A stretch of DNA of 57,382 nt from MED-G78 sp964546275 (GTDB lineage: Bacteria > Pseudomonadota > Gammaproteobacteria > Magnimaribacterales > D2472), in NCBI GenBank assembly GCA_964546275.1, contig CAZJJG010000006.1:1-57382 (forward strand), written 5' to 3'. Of the stretch, positions 41,568 through 51,363 are shown piece after piece. The first letter of the stretch is position 1. Each line of letters opens with the position of its first letter. Below the pieces are notes generated by a model. The model did no database searches, was not told the origin of the DNA, and saw only the letters and a list, made by a program, of their open reading frames with translations. Position numbers and translations under genes: made by a program.

Positions 41568-44558
41568 ATGCAGCTTAAACATATAAAACTGGCTGGTTTC
41601 AAAAGTTTCGTGGATGCCACGAGAATATCTTTCCCATCGAATTTGGTAGCTGTTGTTGGGCCAAATGGCTGTGGTAAATCTAATGTAATTGATGCTGTGA
41701 AATGGGTACTCGGAGAACTTTCTGCAAAGAATCTTCGAGGCGATTCTATGTCTGATGTCATCTTTAATGGATCAGATCTAAGAAAAGCATCAGGACAGTG
41801 CAGTATCGAACTATTATTTGATAATTCAAGCGGTAAAATCGGCGGAGAGTATGCTGCATATAATGAGATATCTATTAAACGATTAATGACAAGAGACAGC
41901 CAATCTTCCTACTTTATCAATAGCACAAAATGCAGACGAAAAGATGTCCAAGACTTATTTCTTGGTACTGGCTTGGGACCAAATAGTTACGCAATCATCG
42001 AACAGGGAATGGTATCAAACCTAGTAAGTGCAAAGCCTGAAGAATTAAGAGTCCATATTGAAGAAGCTGCAGGTGTATCCAAATATAGAGAAAGAAGAAA
42101 AGAAACTGAACAGAGAATTAAAAAAACTAAAGAAAATCTATCACGTGTTAAAGATATTAAAGATGAGATATCAAGACTTATAAGAAGATTGGAAGGTCAG
42201 GCATCTGCAGCAGATAAATACAATAAACTTAAAGCAGAAGAGAAAGATCATGAATTAAAAGTTGCTATGTTATTTTCTCTTGAAGCTAAGAATAATCGTG
42301 ATTCTTTGCAGAAAAAGCTAGATGCTACTTTAAGAGATCAAACAATAAAAGATGCTGAGGCTAAGACTAAACAATCTCAAATAGATAAATATAGAACTGA
42401 AAATGAATCAGTAAGAGCTTCTTATGATGAAGCTCAAAAAAACTTTTATTCTATTGGAGCAGATATAGCAAGATTTGAAGCCGACCTTCAAAATCTTAAT
42501 AAAACCCTTATCCAGAGTAAGTTAGATATAGAAAGAGCTAAAGAGGGGCATGCAAAAGCTTTAGAGAAAGAATCTGCTTTTGAGAACCTAACTCCTAAAG
42601 AAAAAGAGCTAAAGTTAAATATTTCAATATTAAAAGCTCTAGAAGCATTAGATAAGAAGGCAGAACTTACTATAAAAATATCTCCTCTAGAAGAAAAAAT
42701 TCAACAACAGTCTTCGGAAGTAGAATTACAACTATCTAAACTATCACTAGTAAAAGAAGATCATGCATCAATTCTTTCTGAGTTTGAAGTTGTTAGATCT
42801 TCTGGATCATCGCTAAGTTCAGATATCGCTATGCACGAAGCAGATCTTCGAAACCTTAATAAATTAAACTCTCAGAACAATATAGATTTAGAGAAAGCTA
42901 AGCAAAGTTATGAGAATGCTTTAAAAGAAGAGTCAAATATAGAAAATCTAAGCCCAAAAGAAAAAGCAATTAATTTGCTGGATACTATAATTGATTCTCT
43001 CAAAGTCTTAGGGTCATCTAATCAGTCAATATATCAAAAAGCATTAGAATTAAAGGATCAATTAACTCAAATACTTAATATTGCCTCAGCTCAATCTAAG
43101 TCTCTTACAGATGAATATTTAAATAGACAGAATACATTAAGCGAGCAAATTCAAAATAATGCTGAAAAAGCTCTAAGGACAGAAGATCATCTTAAAACGC
43201 TTGCCGAGAAAAAATCTAAGATCGAAGTAAGTCTTGAGGAATATAAAGATAAACGCTCTAAAGCAGATATCATGATAAGAGAAATGGAGAATACAAGATC
43301 CGTTGCTGCCGCTGATCTTAGGTCACTTGAATCAGATTTAAATAGCCTTAGGCTAGATTTAAGAACATATGAAATTAATTTAGAGAATGCTTCCCATGCT
43401 TTAAATAAAGAAGGGATAAACCCAGCAGAATTAAACCCAAATGATTTCAGCGCAATGGACTTATTAGAGCTAGAAGGCTCATTAGAGAAAATTCAAAGCA
43501 GTATTTCTGCATTAGGTTCAATTAATCTAGCTTCGCCTGATGAATATCTATTAAGACAAAGTGATCTATCGAAAATAGTTGATGAAACTCAAATTAAAAA
43601 GCAAGAATCTGAAAAAAATATTTCTGAATTAGTTCAAAAAAGCTCATCTGCTGAGGCGATACTAACACGCATAAGGCAAGAACAATCTAAGGTTGATCAA
43701 GATTTAAGAGAACTTGAGAATAAAAGATCAGTTGCAGAATTAGACTTACGGGCCATATCAGAAAAAGTTACTGATATAAAATTAGAACTCAAAACCTATG
43801 AAATAAATTTAGAAAATGCTAATGAAAAAATAAAAGCAGCAGGAATTGATATTGAGAATATTGACTATAGTCAATATGAAGATCTTGTTCTAAAGGATAT
43901 TCAGGATTATCTGACTGAAATACAAGCAAAAATTATTAGATTAGGGGCGATAAATCTTGCAGCCCCAGAAGAGATAGCTGAAGAGTCAAAAAGAGGTGAG
44001 AAGCTTGAAGAGCAATATAATGAACTTACTGATGCATTAGATAAATTAACTAGCGCAATCAAAAAGATTGATATTGAAACTAAATCAAGATTTAAGGACA
44101 GCTTTGATGCAGTTAATGCAAGATTAAAAGAGGTTTTCCCAATGCTATTTGGTGGTGGATTTGCAGAGCTAACTTTGCAAGAAGATGACGCTTTAAATGG
44201 TGGAGTTGTGTTGATGGCAAGACCTCCAGGCAAGAAAAATGCTTCAATTTCTCAATTATCTGGAGGAGAGAAAGCTCTTACAGCTTTATCATTAGTCTTC
44301 TCAATATTTGAGTTAAACCCAGCACCATTTTGTATGCTGGATGAAGTTGATGCTCCTTTAGACGATCTTAATACTCAGCGATTAATTAATATGGTTGAAG
44401 AGATGTCTAAAACGGTTCAATTTATATTTATTACTCATAACAAGGTTTCAATGGAGCGAAGCGATCATCTTATGGGTATTACTATGCAAGAAGCAGGCGT
44501 TTCAAGACTCGTTTCAGTCGATGTTAATGAAGCGCTTGAGTTAGCTAATTCAGATTAG
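41568..44558 (+). CDS. smc: SMC chromosome-condensation ATPase without a recognisable hinge
   Basis: The heads are normal. Walker A GPNGCGKSN is at residues 31-39, the signature SQLSGGEKAL starts at 895, Walker B CMLDEVDAPLDD at 922, and the characteristic VFPMLFGGGFAEL precedes the C head. The whole protein is 996 residues against about 1,160 for related SMCs. Residues about 170-830 are coiled coil with no segment resembling the 150-200-residue globular hinge and no CxxC zinc hook. Each arm holds a tandem duplication: residues 296-365 match 416-485 (31 of 70 identical, spacing 120), and 573-660 match 716-803 (35 of 88, spacing 143). The C-arm motif LGxINLA occurs twice (649, 792). zipA follows immediately. 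Confidence 0.9.
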   Translation: MQLKHIKLAGFKSFVDATRISFPSNLVAVVGPNGCGKSNVIDAVKWVLGELSAKNLRGDSMSDVIFNGSDLRKASGQCSIELLFDNSSGKIGGEYAAYNEISIKRLMTRDSQSSYFINSTKCRRKDVQDLFLGTGLGPNSYAIIEQGMVSNLVSAKPEELRVHIEEAAGVSKYRERRKETEQRIKKTKENLSRVKDIKDEISRLIRRLEGQASAADKYNKLKAEEKDHELKVAMLFSLEAKNNRDSLQKKLDATLRDQTIKDAEAKTKQSQIDKYRTENESVRASYDEAQKNFYSIGADIARFEADLQNLNKTLIQSKLDIERAKEGHAKALEKESAFENLTPKEKELKLNISILKALEALDKKAELTIKISPLEEKIQQQSSEVELQLSKLSLVKEDHASILSEFEVVRSSGSSLSSDIAMHEADLRNLNKLNSQNNIDLEKAKQSYENALKEESNIENLSPKEKAINLLDTIIDSLKVLGSSNQSIYQKALELKDQLTQILNIASAQSKSLTDEYLNRQNTLSEQIQNNAEKALRTEDHLKTLAEKKSKIEVSLEEYKDKRSKADIMIREMENTRSVAAADLRSLESDLNSLRLDLRTYEINLENASHALNKEGINPAELNPNDFSAMDLLELEGSLEKIQSSISALGSINLASPDEYLLRQSDLSKIVDETQIKKQESEKNISELVQKSSSAEAILTRIRQEQSKVDQDLRELENKRSVAELDLRAISEKVTDIKLELKTYEINLENANEKIKAAGIDIENIDYSQYEDLVLKDIQDYLTEIQAKIIRLGAINLAAPEEIAEESKRGEKLEEQYNELTDALDKLTSAIKKIDIETKSRFKDSFDAVNARLKEVFPMLFGGGFAELTLQEDDALNGGVVLMARPPGKKNASISQLSGGEKALTALSLVFSIFELNPAPFCMLDEVDAPLDDLNTQRLINMVEEMSKTVQFIFITHNKVSMERSDHLMGITMQEAGVSRLVSVDVNEALELANSD
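42453..43022 (+). repeat. smc: Tandem repeat in SMC N-terminal coiled-coil arm (period 360 bp)
   Basis: Residues 296-365 and 416-485 align without gaps. Shared pieces include EADLxNLNK, ENLxPKEK and AKxxxxxAL. The copies are diverged in DNA, so this is an old protein-level duplication rather than an assembly error. Confidence 0.8.
43284..43976 (+). repeat. smc: Tandem repeat in SMC C-terminal coiled-coil arm (period 429 bp)
   Basis: Residues 573-660 and 716-803 align without gaps. Shared pieces are ENxRSVA, TYEINLENA and LGxINLAxPxE. In ordinary SMCs the last motif occurs once, just before the C head; here copy 2 is in that position and copy 1 lies 143 residues earlier. Confidence 0.85.
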
Positions 44559-45176
44559 ATGCAAGCGAATTCAGACATATACCTAATTGGATTATCGGTT
44601 ATAGTATTTTTAATTATCACTTTTTTCTTTTTAAAAAAAGTAGCAAGCTCAAATGATTTAAAAGTTAAGATTGAAGAAATACCAGACATATATAATGATG
44701 AAATTCCCAATGAAAGAACATCTCAATCTTCTTTTAACTTCATAGAAAAATCTAAAAAAGAAAACTATGAACAAGAATTAATAATATTTAATTTAATTTC
44801 AATAGATGGTTCTCATTATGATATGGATCAATTATTTGGATTTGTTCACAGCTATAAATCAAAACTCATAGATGGATATTTCTCTTTTTTAAACAATAAT
44901 AAAGAAATTTTTAGGATAGCTAACGCCCTTAAACCAGGTACTTTTGAAACTGAAACACAATCACATGCAATTTTGATAGTAGCAGACCTCAATGACGTCC
45001 CTGATGCAACCTTAACTGTAAAATTAATGCTTGATTTTGCTACCCAGTTCAGTGAAAACTTTCATGCAAGCATCTGTGACGCAAATAGACTACCTCTAAC
45101 CAAGCAAATGATTTCTCATATTCAATCAACAGCGCAAGAGGCATCAAGACTGAAGAGAGTGAGTGATTTCGCATAA
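44559..45176 (+). CDS. zipA: Cell division protein ZipA
   Basis: A 205-residue protein with an N-terminal membrane helix (about 8-27), a short linker, and a C-terminal domain with FRIANALKPGTFE (usual NxxxPGTF), a LxDxxRxPLTxQMxxHIQ-like segment and SRLKR end. This is the ZipA C-terminal FtsZ-binding fold. ZipA is gammaproteobacterial, and the order smc-zipA-ligA matches Pseudomonas. The linker is short compared with E. coli ZipA (328 residues). It begins at the base after the smc stop and ends in overlap with ligA. Confidence 0.8.
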   Translation: MQANSDIYLIGLSVIVFLIITFFFLKKVASSNDLKVKIEEIPDIYNDEIPNERTSQSSFNFIEKSKKENYEQELIIFNLISIDGSHYDMDQLFGFVHSYKSKLIDGYFSFLNNNKEIFRIANALKPGTFETETQSHAILIVADLNDVPDATLTVKLMLDFATQFSENFHASICDANRLPLTKQMISHIQSTAQEASRLKRVSDFA

Positions 45177-45180
45177 AAAA

Positions 45181-47340
45181 ATGCAAAATTTAAATATTAA
45201 TTATGAAGCCCTAAAAGAAACAATTAGGCAGCATGATTATAATTATTATGTTTTAGATGATCCTGAGATTAGCGATCATGAATATGATGTTTATTTTAAA
45301 GACCTTCTTGAAATTGAAAAACAAAATCCAGAGTTAATAACTGCCGATTCCCCCAGTCAGAGAGTTGGATCAACACCCCTTGAAAGCTTTAAAAGCTATA
45401 TTCATAAAAAACAGATGTTTTCTTTAGCAAATGTATTTAATGAAGAAGAGTTGTATGAATTCTTTAACAGGATTAACAAACGGCTTATTGAGAATTCACA
45501 ATATGAAATTTTTTGTGAGCCAAAAATGGATGGTGCTGCAATATCACTTATTTATATTGATGGCATTTTAAGAACTGGTGCTACTAGAGGTGATGGACTT
45601 AAAGGGGAGGATGTAACTTCAAATATTAAAACTATTAAATCCATTCCTCAAAAACTTCTATCAAGTAAAAACTGTCCAATCCCAAGTTACTTAGAGGTTA
45701 GAGGCGAAGTCTATATCTCAAAAGATAGTTTCTCTGAATTAAATAGAATAGCAGCAATGAACGAGCAGAAGCTATTTGCAAATCCAAGAAATGCCGCTGC
45801 TGGTAGCCTTAGACAGCTTGATTCAAAAATTACTAGCAAAAGACCTCTTTCATTTATTGCCCACGGCATAGGGGAAGTTCGTGATATCAAGGTAAATACG
45901 TTAGAAGAGTTTTTTGATTTATTAAAAGAGCTAGGTTTACCTACCAACCCTTTGAATAAAAAAGTTATAGGAATTGAGAAGTGTCTTGCCTACTATCGAA
46001 ATATTCTTACAAAACGCGAACAAATACCTTTTGATATAGATGGCGTTGTTTATAAGATTAATAATCTAGAGCTACAAGCAAAGCTTGGAGAAATTTCAAG
46101 ATCTCCGAGGTGGGCAATAGCACATAAATTCCCTGCTGAAGAAGCTACAACTATTATTGAATCAATTGACTATCAAGTGGGTAGAACTGGGATATTAACT
46201 CCTGTTGCTCGATTATGCCCTGTTAAGGTTGGTGGAGTGATTGTTAGTAATTGCACCCTTCATAATATTGATGAGATTAAAAGATTAGACCCTAGAGTAG
46301 GAGATACAGTAATTATAAGAAGAGCAGGTGATGTCATTCCTCAAATTGTTAAAGTAGTTTTAAGTAAGAGAGAAATAGATGCTACGGTTGTTGAAGTGCC
46401 ATCCTGCTGCCCATCATGCGGCTCTGATATATTAAATGAAAATGCTTCTGACTGGATTGTTGTGAAGGGAAACGAGGAGAAGCAAGTTAAGAAATTTGGT
46501 TCAGAAATTGAGGCTAATTATTTCATTGCAAATAATAATGATGATCTATTTGCCAAAGAAATTAAGAACAAAGCTGCTTTTATTAAATGCTCTGCTGAAT
46601 TCACATGCCCCGAAATTGTTAAAGGCAATATTGTTCACTTTGTATCAAGAAAAGCATTTGATATTGAGGGTTTAGGGCAAGAAATTATTAATTCTTTTAA
46701 TAGAAAAGGTTTTTTAAATGATATTGCAGATATATATAATTTAAAACTTTATAAAGATAAATTAATGGAGATGGATGGCTTTGGTGAAAAATCAATTAAT
46801 AATTTACTGAAAGCTATTGAAGAGTCAAGATCTGTTGAGTTTCATAAGTTTCTTTATTCATTGGGTATTTCTGAAGTTGGAGAAGCGACTTCTAGAAATC
46901 TTGCTCGTGACTTTAAGAACATAAATAATTTACTTGCTGCAGATTTTAATTCTCTAGTTGAGATAGATGACATTGGTCCAAAAGTAGCTAGCAATATAAT
47001 TAATTATTTAAATACAGATAATGCTAAAGATCTTTTACAAAGACTCACAAAAGAATTAAATATTTTAGAAGTAGCTGAAGTGAGCCTTGATAATATGCCA
47101 TTAGCTGGAGCTCAGGTTGTTTTAACTGGTAAATTAAACAATTACTCACGAGATGAGATGAAAGAAAGTTTAATACAAAAAGGTGCTAAGGTTTCTTCAA
47201 GCGTATCTTCGAAAACAAATTTTGTAATAGCTGGAGATAATGCTGGCTCAAAATTAAAAAAAGCAACTGAACTTAATGTTAAAATTTACAATGAAGATGA
47301 ATATGAATCAATTCTTAAAAACCCATCAGAATATATTTAG
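45181..47340 (+). CDS. ligA: NAD-dependent DNA ligase with insertion in the zinc finger
   Basis: A 719-residue ligase from the ATG at 45181. That start puts the adenylated lysine of KMDG at residue 115, the same number as in E. coli LigA; a GTG 18 bases upstream is the alternative. Adenylation, OB, zinc, HhH and BRCT (LAGAQVVLTGKLN) domains are in order. The zinc cysteines are Cys410, Cys413, Cys470 and Cys476. In E. coli they are 408, 411, 426 and 432, so 42 extra residues sit between the second and third. These extra residues are charged and mostly helical. Other motifs are normal. Confidence 0.93.
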   Translation: MQNLNINYEALKETIRQHDYNYYVLDDPEISDHEYDVYFKDLLEIEKQNPELITADSPSQRVGSTPLESFKSYIHKKQMFSLANVFNEEELYEFFNRINKRLIENSQYEIFCEPKMDGAAISLIYIDGILRTGATRGDGLKGEDVTSNIKTIKSIPQKLLSSKNCPIPSYLEVRGEVYISKDSFSELNRIAAMNEQKLFANPRNAAAGSLRQLDSKITSKRPLSFIAHGIGEVRDIKVNTLEEFFDLLKELGLPTNPLNKKVIGIEKCLAYYRNILTKREQIPFDIDGVVYKINNLELQAKLGEISRSPRWAIAHKFPAEEATTIIESIDYQVGRTGILTPVARLCPVKVGGVIVSNCTLHNIDEIKRLDPRVGDTVIIRRAGDVIPQIVKVVLSKREIDATVVEVPSCCPSCGSDILNENASDWIVVKGNEEKQVKKFGSEIEANYFIANNNDDLFAKEIKNKAAFIKCSAEFTCPEIVKGNIVHFVSRKAFDIEGLGQEIINSFNRKGFLNDIADIYNLKLYKDKLMEMDGFGEKSINNLLKAIEESRSVEFHKFLYSLGISEVGEATSRNLARDFKNINNLLAADFNSLVEIDDIGPKVASNIINYLNTDNAKDLLQRLTKELNILEVAEVSLDNMPLAGAQVVLTGKLNNYSRDEMKESLIQKGAKVSSSVSSKTNFVIAGDNAGSKLKKATELNVKIYNEDEYESILKNPSEYI

Positions 47341-47923
47341 CATATTAATATGCTTTTGTTTTTTACAAGCCTGTTCTTCAACGCCTCCAGAAAGCCCAGA
47401 TAATATTTGTAAGATTTTTAAAGAAAAAAAGAGTTGGTATAAAGCTGCTATTCAAGCAGAAAAGAGATGGAAAATTCCTCCATACGTGCTTATGTCATTT
47501 GTTTTTCAAGAATCTAGCTATAAAGCAAATGCAAAACCTGAAAGAGAAAAACTGCTTGGATTTATACCTTGGTTTAGAGCCTCATCTGCTGAAGGTTATT
47601 CGCAAGCACTTACAAATACCTGGGATGATTATAAAGATGAAACTGGAAACTCTAGAGCTAAAAGAAATAACTTTAAAGATTCAACTGATTTTATAGGCTG
47701 GTATGCCAGCAAAGGCTTCTATCAGGGTTTTAAGAAAACTGATGCTAGATCACTGTATCTTGCATATCACGAGGGTTATAACGGCTTTAAAAAGAAAACA
47801 TATAGAAAAAAACAGTGGCTTGTTGCTGTATCAGATAGAGTTCAGGCGAGGTCATCAATGTATCAGCAGCAATATTGGAGCTGCGCTGCAGATCTTAAAA
47901 AGAAACGTTTTTGGTTATTTTAA
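47303..47923 (+). CDS. SLT-type transglycosylase-like lipoprotein
   Basis: About 206 residues from the ATG at 47303; ATGs at 47276, 47291 and 47297 are possible too, all inside the ligA end. Lipobox LQAC precedes a domain with IPPYVLMSFVFQESSYKAN, which matches the SLT motif around the catalytic glutamate (FQESS). GWYASKGFYQGF and YLAYHEGYNGF follow, as in lytic transglycosylase-like domains. It probably acts on peptidoglycan at the outer-membrane face. It converges on the M16C peptidase gene with a one-base gap at its stop. Confidence 0.7.
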   Translation: MNQFLKTHQNIFSILICFCFLQACSSTPPESPDNICKIFKEKKSWYKAAIQAEKRWKIPPYVLMSFVFQESSYKANAKPEREKLLGFIPWFRASSAEGYSQALTNTWDDYKDETGNSRAKRNNFKDSTDFIGWYASKGFYQGFKKTDARSLYLAYHEGYNGFKKKTYRKKQWLVAVSDRVQARSSMYQQQYWSCAADLKKKRFWLF

Positions 47924-50782
47924 TTAAATTACTTTAATTTCAAACCCTTCATCTTTAAGAGATTCCTGAAATCCTTCACCAGCTAAAACAGCTTTTTTAG
48001 AATTTGAATTAAAATATTTCGCTGCCATATTATGCAAATCTTCTAATTTGGTTTCCTTAACCCTTGCTCTAAATTCTAAACGTTCAGCTTGAGACTTATT
48101 TTGTATTAAACTAGAAAAGTCACTTCCAGCTTCCCCAGCCGGTGACAATGGCTTATCTATACTTGAGACAACTCCTAATATTCCTTCCTCAAGCTGGTCG
48201 TGTGAAATATTTTGAAGGGCCCATTTTCTTGAATTAGAAAATTCTTCAAAAGTTTCTTTGCACTTTGGATCTCTGTAAGAATAAAAAAGGAAAGTCTTGG
48301 CATTACTGTCATGAGACGCTCCAGCTCCATATGCACCACCTTTTTCACGAATTGCCGAATGCAAATAACCATTTCTTAAAACAGTAGCCAGAACGCTTAA
48401 AATAGGCGCATCAGGATGCTTGCTTCCTACAGTTGGAAAAGCTTCTGCACAAAAACATACTTGCGAACCAGTTATCCAACCTATTTGTTTATTCTGAATA
48501 GGTGCCAGCATTTGTTCATTAAAATTAACTTCTTGAATATAATCTGGTATACCTAGATTTAGACTTTTTTGATCTAAAGAGGAGGCAGTAAAAGAATATA
48601 AAGGAGTTTTAGAAATTAATTTTTGTATGTCAGTTAGCGACGCTAAGTAATTATCTAAATTATCATTATTGGTTAAAGAGTCTCTTAGATCTTTAAGTTT
48701 GTTCACATAAGTTAATCCAGAAATTAGCTCATTAGTTGCAGCTCTTTGGCTTATTTGAGCAGCAGCACTACTCATGGCTAAAGAATGCCCACCCTGAGTA
48801 AGAGATTTTTCTGCATCAGCAGCACTAAATTCTACAATTTCCTTTATTCTTTTAGGATTATTAAAGTTGGCATTACAAATTGTTTCTATCATTAGATCTT
48901 GCATTGCATTAGCATTTTCCTCCAAACAATTACTTGAAATTTTTAGTGCTAATTTTTTTGAATCTCCATTATCTCCTGGAACTAAAACAAAAGAAGCGCC
49001 AATACCGCCAGTTATTGAAGCCTGACGTCTTTGTATTTCTTCAAATGATTTATTACCAAGACCTAGATCAGTAAGTAATTCAGAATATATTCTTGATGTT
49101 TCTAACTGTTTTATTGTTAAACCTTCACAAGGGTATATTAACGAATGATATACAAGGCCATTGGTTCCAGTTTGATAGAAATAATCCTTATTTGCAGATT
49201 TACTCTGACTTTGGATAGCTGAAGGATATTCTCTAATTAGAGGAATATCAGAAACTGTTACTTTAGGTAAAATATCTGGATCGTCTTCAAACTCTTGTCT
49301 CTCTTCTAGATTTTTAGCTAGTAAATTAATTTTTATTTTATCTTCATCTGTTAGATCGTTAGTTTTTTTAACTAAGAGCTCTTTAATCTCTTTATTTTTC
49401 TTTTCATTAAGATTGATTTGAGGCTTAAGCTCATAATTAACTCTATGTGGATTATTAAGTAGTAGCTTTTCGATTAACTCTTCAAGATATCTATCTCTTG
49501 TCAAATTTTCTTTTAATGCAGAAAAGCTCTTATCTAAATCTAATATTTCTAAAGGGTTGTCTCTATGAATACATGCAGGAAGACAGCTTAGCATTAGCTC
49601 TAAACCATAAGGCATACCATTTCCAGAGACTTCTCGTTGTTTAATTTCAAGTTGATGCAAAGAAGACTGCACTAGTTCATTTGAAATACCTTCTTTAGCA
49701 AGCTTGGAAAGTGTATCCAGTATTAATTTTTCAACCTCTTGCTGATTACCCGCAGAGACTCCTTCAAGCCCTGCAGCAAAAACAATTTCTTTATGACTTG
49801 TTTCTATACCTGTTAGAGGAGAGGGTGCCGAACCAAGGTCTGAACTCTCAAGCGCTTTTCTGAGAGGAGATGCTGAATTATCAAGCAAAATATTTGATAG
49901 CAAATATGTTTCTAAAAGTTCTAGAGGATTATGGCTTTCATTTAAAAGCCAACTGAGTACCACATGATGATTATCATCATCTCCAGGCAAAGGATTATAA
50001 GTTTCTGAAAATTGCATTGGAGTATTAATTCGAGTTTCATTCTTAACTTCAATCTTTTCTAAAGAAGGTTCAAAGTTTGCTAATACATTTTTAGAGACAA
50101 CTTCTTGTATTTCAGTTGGATCCATATCCCCAAATGTGAAAAAAGTAGCATTAGAAGGGTGGTAATGTTTTTTATGAAAATTAACTAACTCTTCATGAGT
50201 CAGTTTGAGTATATCCTCAGGATTTCCACCACTATTATATTTATAGGTTGTATCGGGGTATAGGTGTTTTGATAAACCATGCCATAGCTGGCTTGGTATA
50301 GAGCTCATAGCGCCCTTCATTTCGTTATAAACAACTCCTTTAATTTCTAAATTTTCATCATCATTTATTTCTAGCCTATGACCTTCTTGAGCAAAATCTA
50401 AACTATCAAGATTTGGAAAAAATGCAGAGTCTAAATAGACATCAAGCAAATTAGAGAAATCTTTTTTATTCATTGTTGCAAAGGGATAAGCTGTCCAGTC
50501 ACTCGATGTAAAAGCATTCATAAATGTATTTAAGGATCTTCTAATCATCATAAAAAAAGGATCTCTAACTGGATACTTCATTGAGCCACACAAGGCAGTG
50601 TGTTCTAAAATATGAGCCACTCCTTTAGAATCTTCGGGAACTGTTCTAAAAGCAACCATAAAAACATTTTCAGATGACTTTGAAGCTAAATGAATATGCT
50701 GACATTTAAACTTATCTTCATGATAAACTTGAGCCTCTAAGTTAAGGAGTGGTATAAACTTTTTTTCTTCTAATTTGAACAT
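47924..50782 (-). CDS. M16C zinc metallopeptidase, presequence-protease type
   Basis: A 952-residue PreP-like peptidase. The inverted zinc motif HILEH (residues 57-61) lies in GVAHILEHTALCGS, followed by the family segment RDPFFMM and FMNAFTSSDWTAYPFA; the downstream acidic zinc residue sits in AQEGHRLE. Later, RxxGGAYG (EKGGAYGAGAS) belongs to the second half. It degrades unfolded peptides in related organelles and bacteria. It has no signal peptide, so it is cytosolic. It shares a divergent 35-bp upstream region with the DUF4136-like lipoprotein. Confidence 0.9.
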   Translation of the reverse strand: MFKLEEKKFIPLLNLEAQVYHEDKFKCQHIHLASKSSENVFMVAFRTVPEDSKGVAHILEHTALCGSMKYPVRDPFFMMIRRSLNTFMNAFTSSDWTAYPFATMNKKDFSNLLDVYLDSAFFPNLDSLDFAQEGHRLEINDDENLEIKGVVYNEMKGAMSSIPSQLWHGLSKHLYPDTTYKYNSGGNPEDILKLTHEELVNFHKKHYHPSNATFFTFGDMDPTEIQEVVSKNVLANFEPSLEKIEVKNETRINTPMQFSETYNPLPGDDDNHHVVLSWLLNESHNPLELLETYLLSNILLDNSASPLRKALESSDLGSAPSPLTGIETSHKEIVFAAGLEGVSAGNQQEVEKLILDTLSKLAKEGISNELVQSSLHQLEIKQREVSGNGMPYGLELMLSCLPACIHRDNPLEILDLDKSFSALKENLTRDRYLEELIEKLLLNNPHRVNYELKPQINLNEKKNKEIKELLVKKTNDLTDEDKIKINLLAKNLEERQEFEDDPDILPKVTVSDIPLIREYPSAIQSQSKSANKDYFYQTGTNGLVYHSLIYPCEGLTIKQLETSRIYSELLTDLGLGNKSFEEIQRRQASITGGIGASFVLVPGDNGDSKKLALKISSNCLEENANAMQDLMIETICNANFNNPKRIKEIVEFSAADAEKSLTQGGHSLAMSSAAAQISQRAATNELISGLTYVNKLKDLRDSLTNNDNLDNYLASLTDIQKLISKTPLYSFTASSLDQKSLNLGIPDYIQEVNFNEQMLAPIQNKQIGWITGSQVCFCAEAFPTVGSKHPDAPILSVLATVLRNGYLHSAIREKGGAYGAGASHDSNAKTFLFYSYRDPKCKETFEEFSNSRKWALQNISHDQLEEGILGVVSSIDKPLSPAGEAGSDFSSLIQNKSQAERLEFRARVKETKLEDLHNMAAKYFNSNSKKAVLAGEGFQESLKDEGFEIKVI

Positions 50783-50817
50783 TGGTAAAATATTTTTTTA
50801 TTCTTTAAAATAAGCAC

Positions 50818-51363
50818 ATGATTAATAAAACATTAAAACATTCTCAGAAAACTTCTCTATTACTCTTAGTAATATTTCTTCAAAGTTGTTCTTCAACTAT
50901 GAATAATTTTCCTTTAGAGGTAGATTCACTTGATAGCTTCAATATTGCTAATTATAACGAATTCTCATTAAATATGAATAAATCAAATTTAAGTGCAGAA
51001 GTTAATCCTATTAGATTTCAAAAACTTGAGTCTGCTTTAACAGCAGCTATTGTGGACAGAGGTTTAACACTTAATTCAGAAGCTAATTTAAATATTGAAT
51101 TAATCATTGAGCCTAAAGAAAAACTTAGACTAGAAGATGATTTTCTTCTAAGAGGATCGTACGGATATAACACGAGACGTTTAATAGATATTGATAGGCT
51201 AGAAACTATTGATCAATTCATATTAAGAGTAAATGTAAAAGATCTTGAGGCTAATAAAATAGTATGGACTGGATTAACAAAATGGAGAAAAGGTTCTTCT
51301 AAAGATCCTCTTGCTGATGAATACCTTCAATTTATAGTTGATAATATTCTCCAATCTATCTAA
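50818..51363 (+). CDS. DUF4136-type lipoprotein
   Basis: A 181-residue lipoprotein with lipobox FLQSC. A domain with NIANYNEFSLNM, ESALTAAIVDRGL and IVDNIL resembles DUF4136 envelope lipoproteins (conserved FxW/Y start, RGL and LExANKxVW-like end with WTGLTKWRK). Function unknown. The stop overlaps the mnmC stop on the opposite strand by four bases. Confidence 0.65.
   Translation: MINKTLKHSQKTSLLLLVIFLQSCSSTMNNFPLEVDSLDSFNIANYNEFSLNMNKSNLSAEVNPIRFQKLESALTAAIVDRGLTLNSEANLNIELIIEPKEKLRLEDDFLLRGSYGYNTRRLIDIDRLETIDQFILRVNVKDLEANKIVWTGLTKWRKGSSKDPLADEYLQFIVDNILQSI

Noticed and set aside
41568..44558. Rad50/SbcC zinc hook in place of the SMC hinge
   Set aside because: The coiled coil contains no cysteine at all; all cysteines are in or near the heads.
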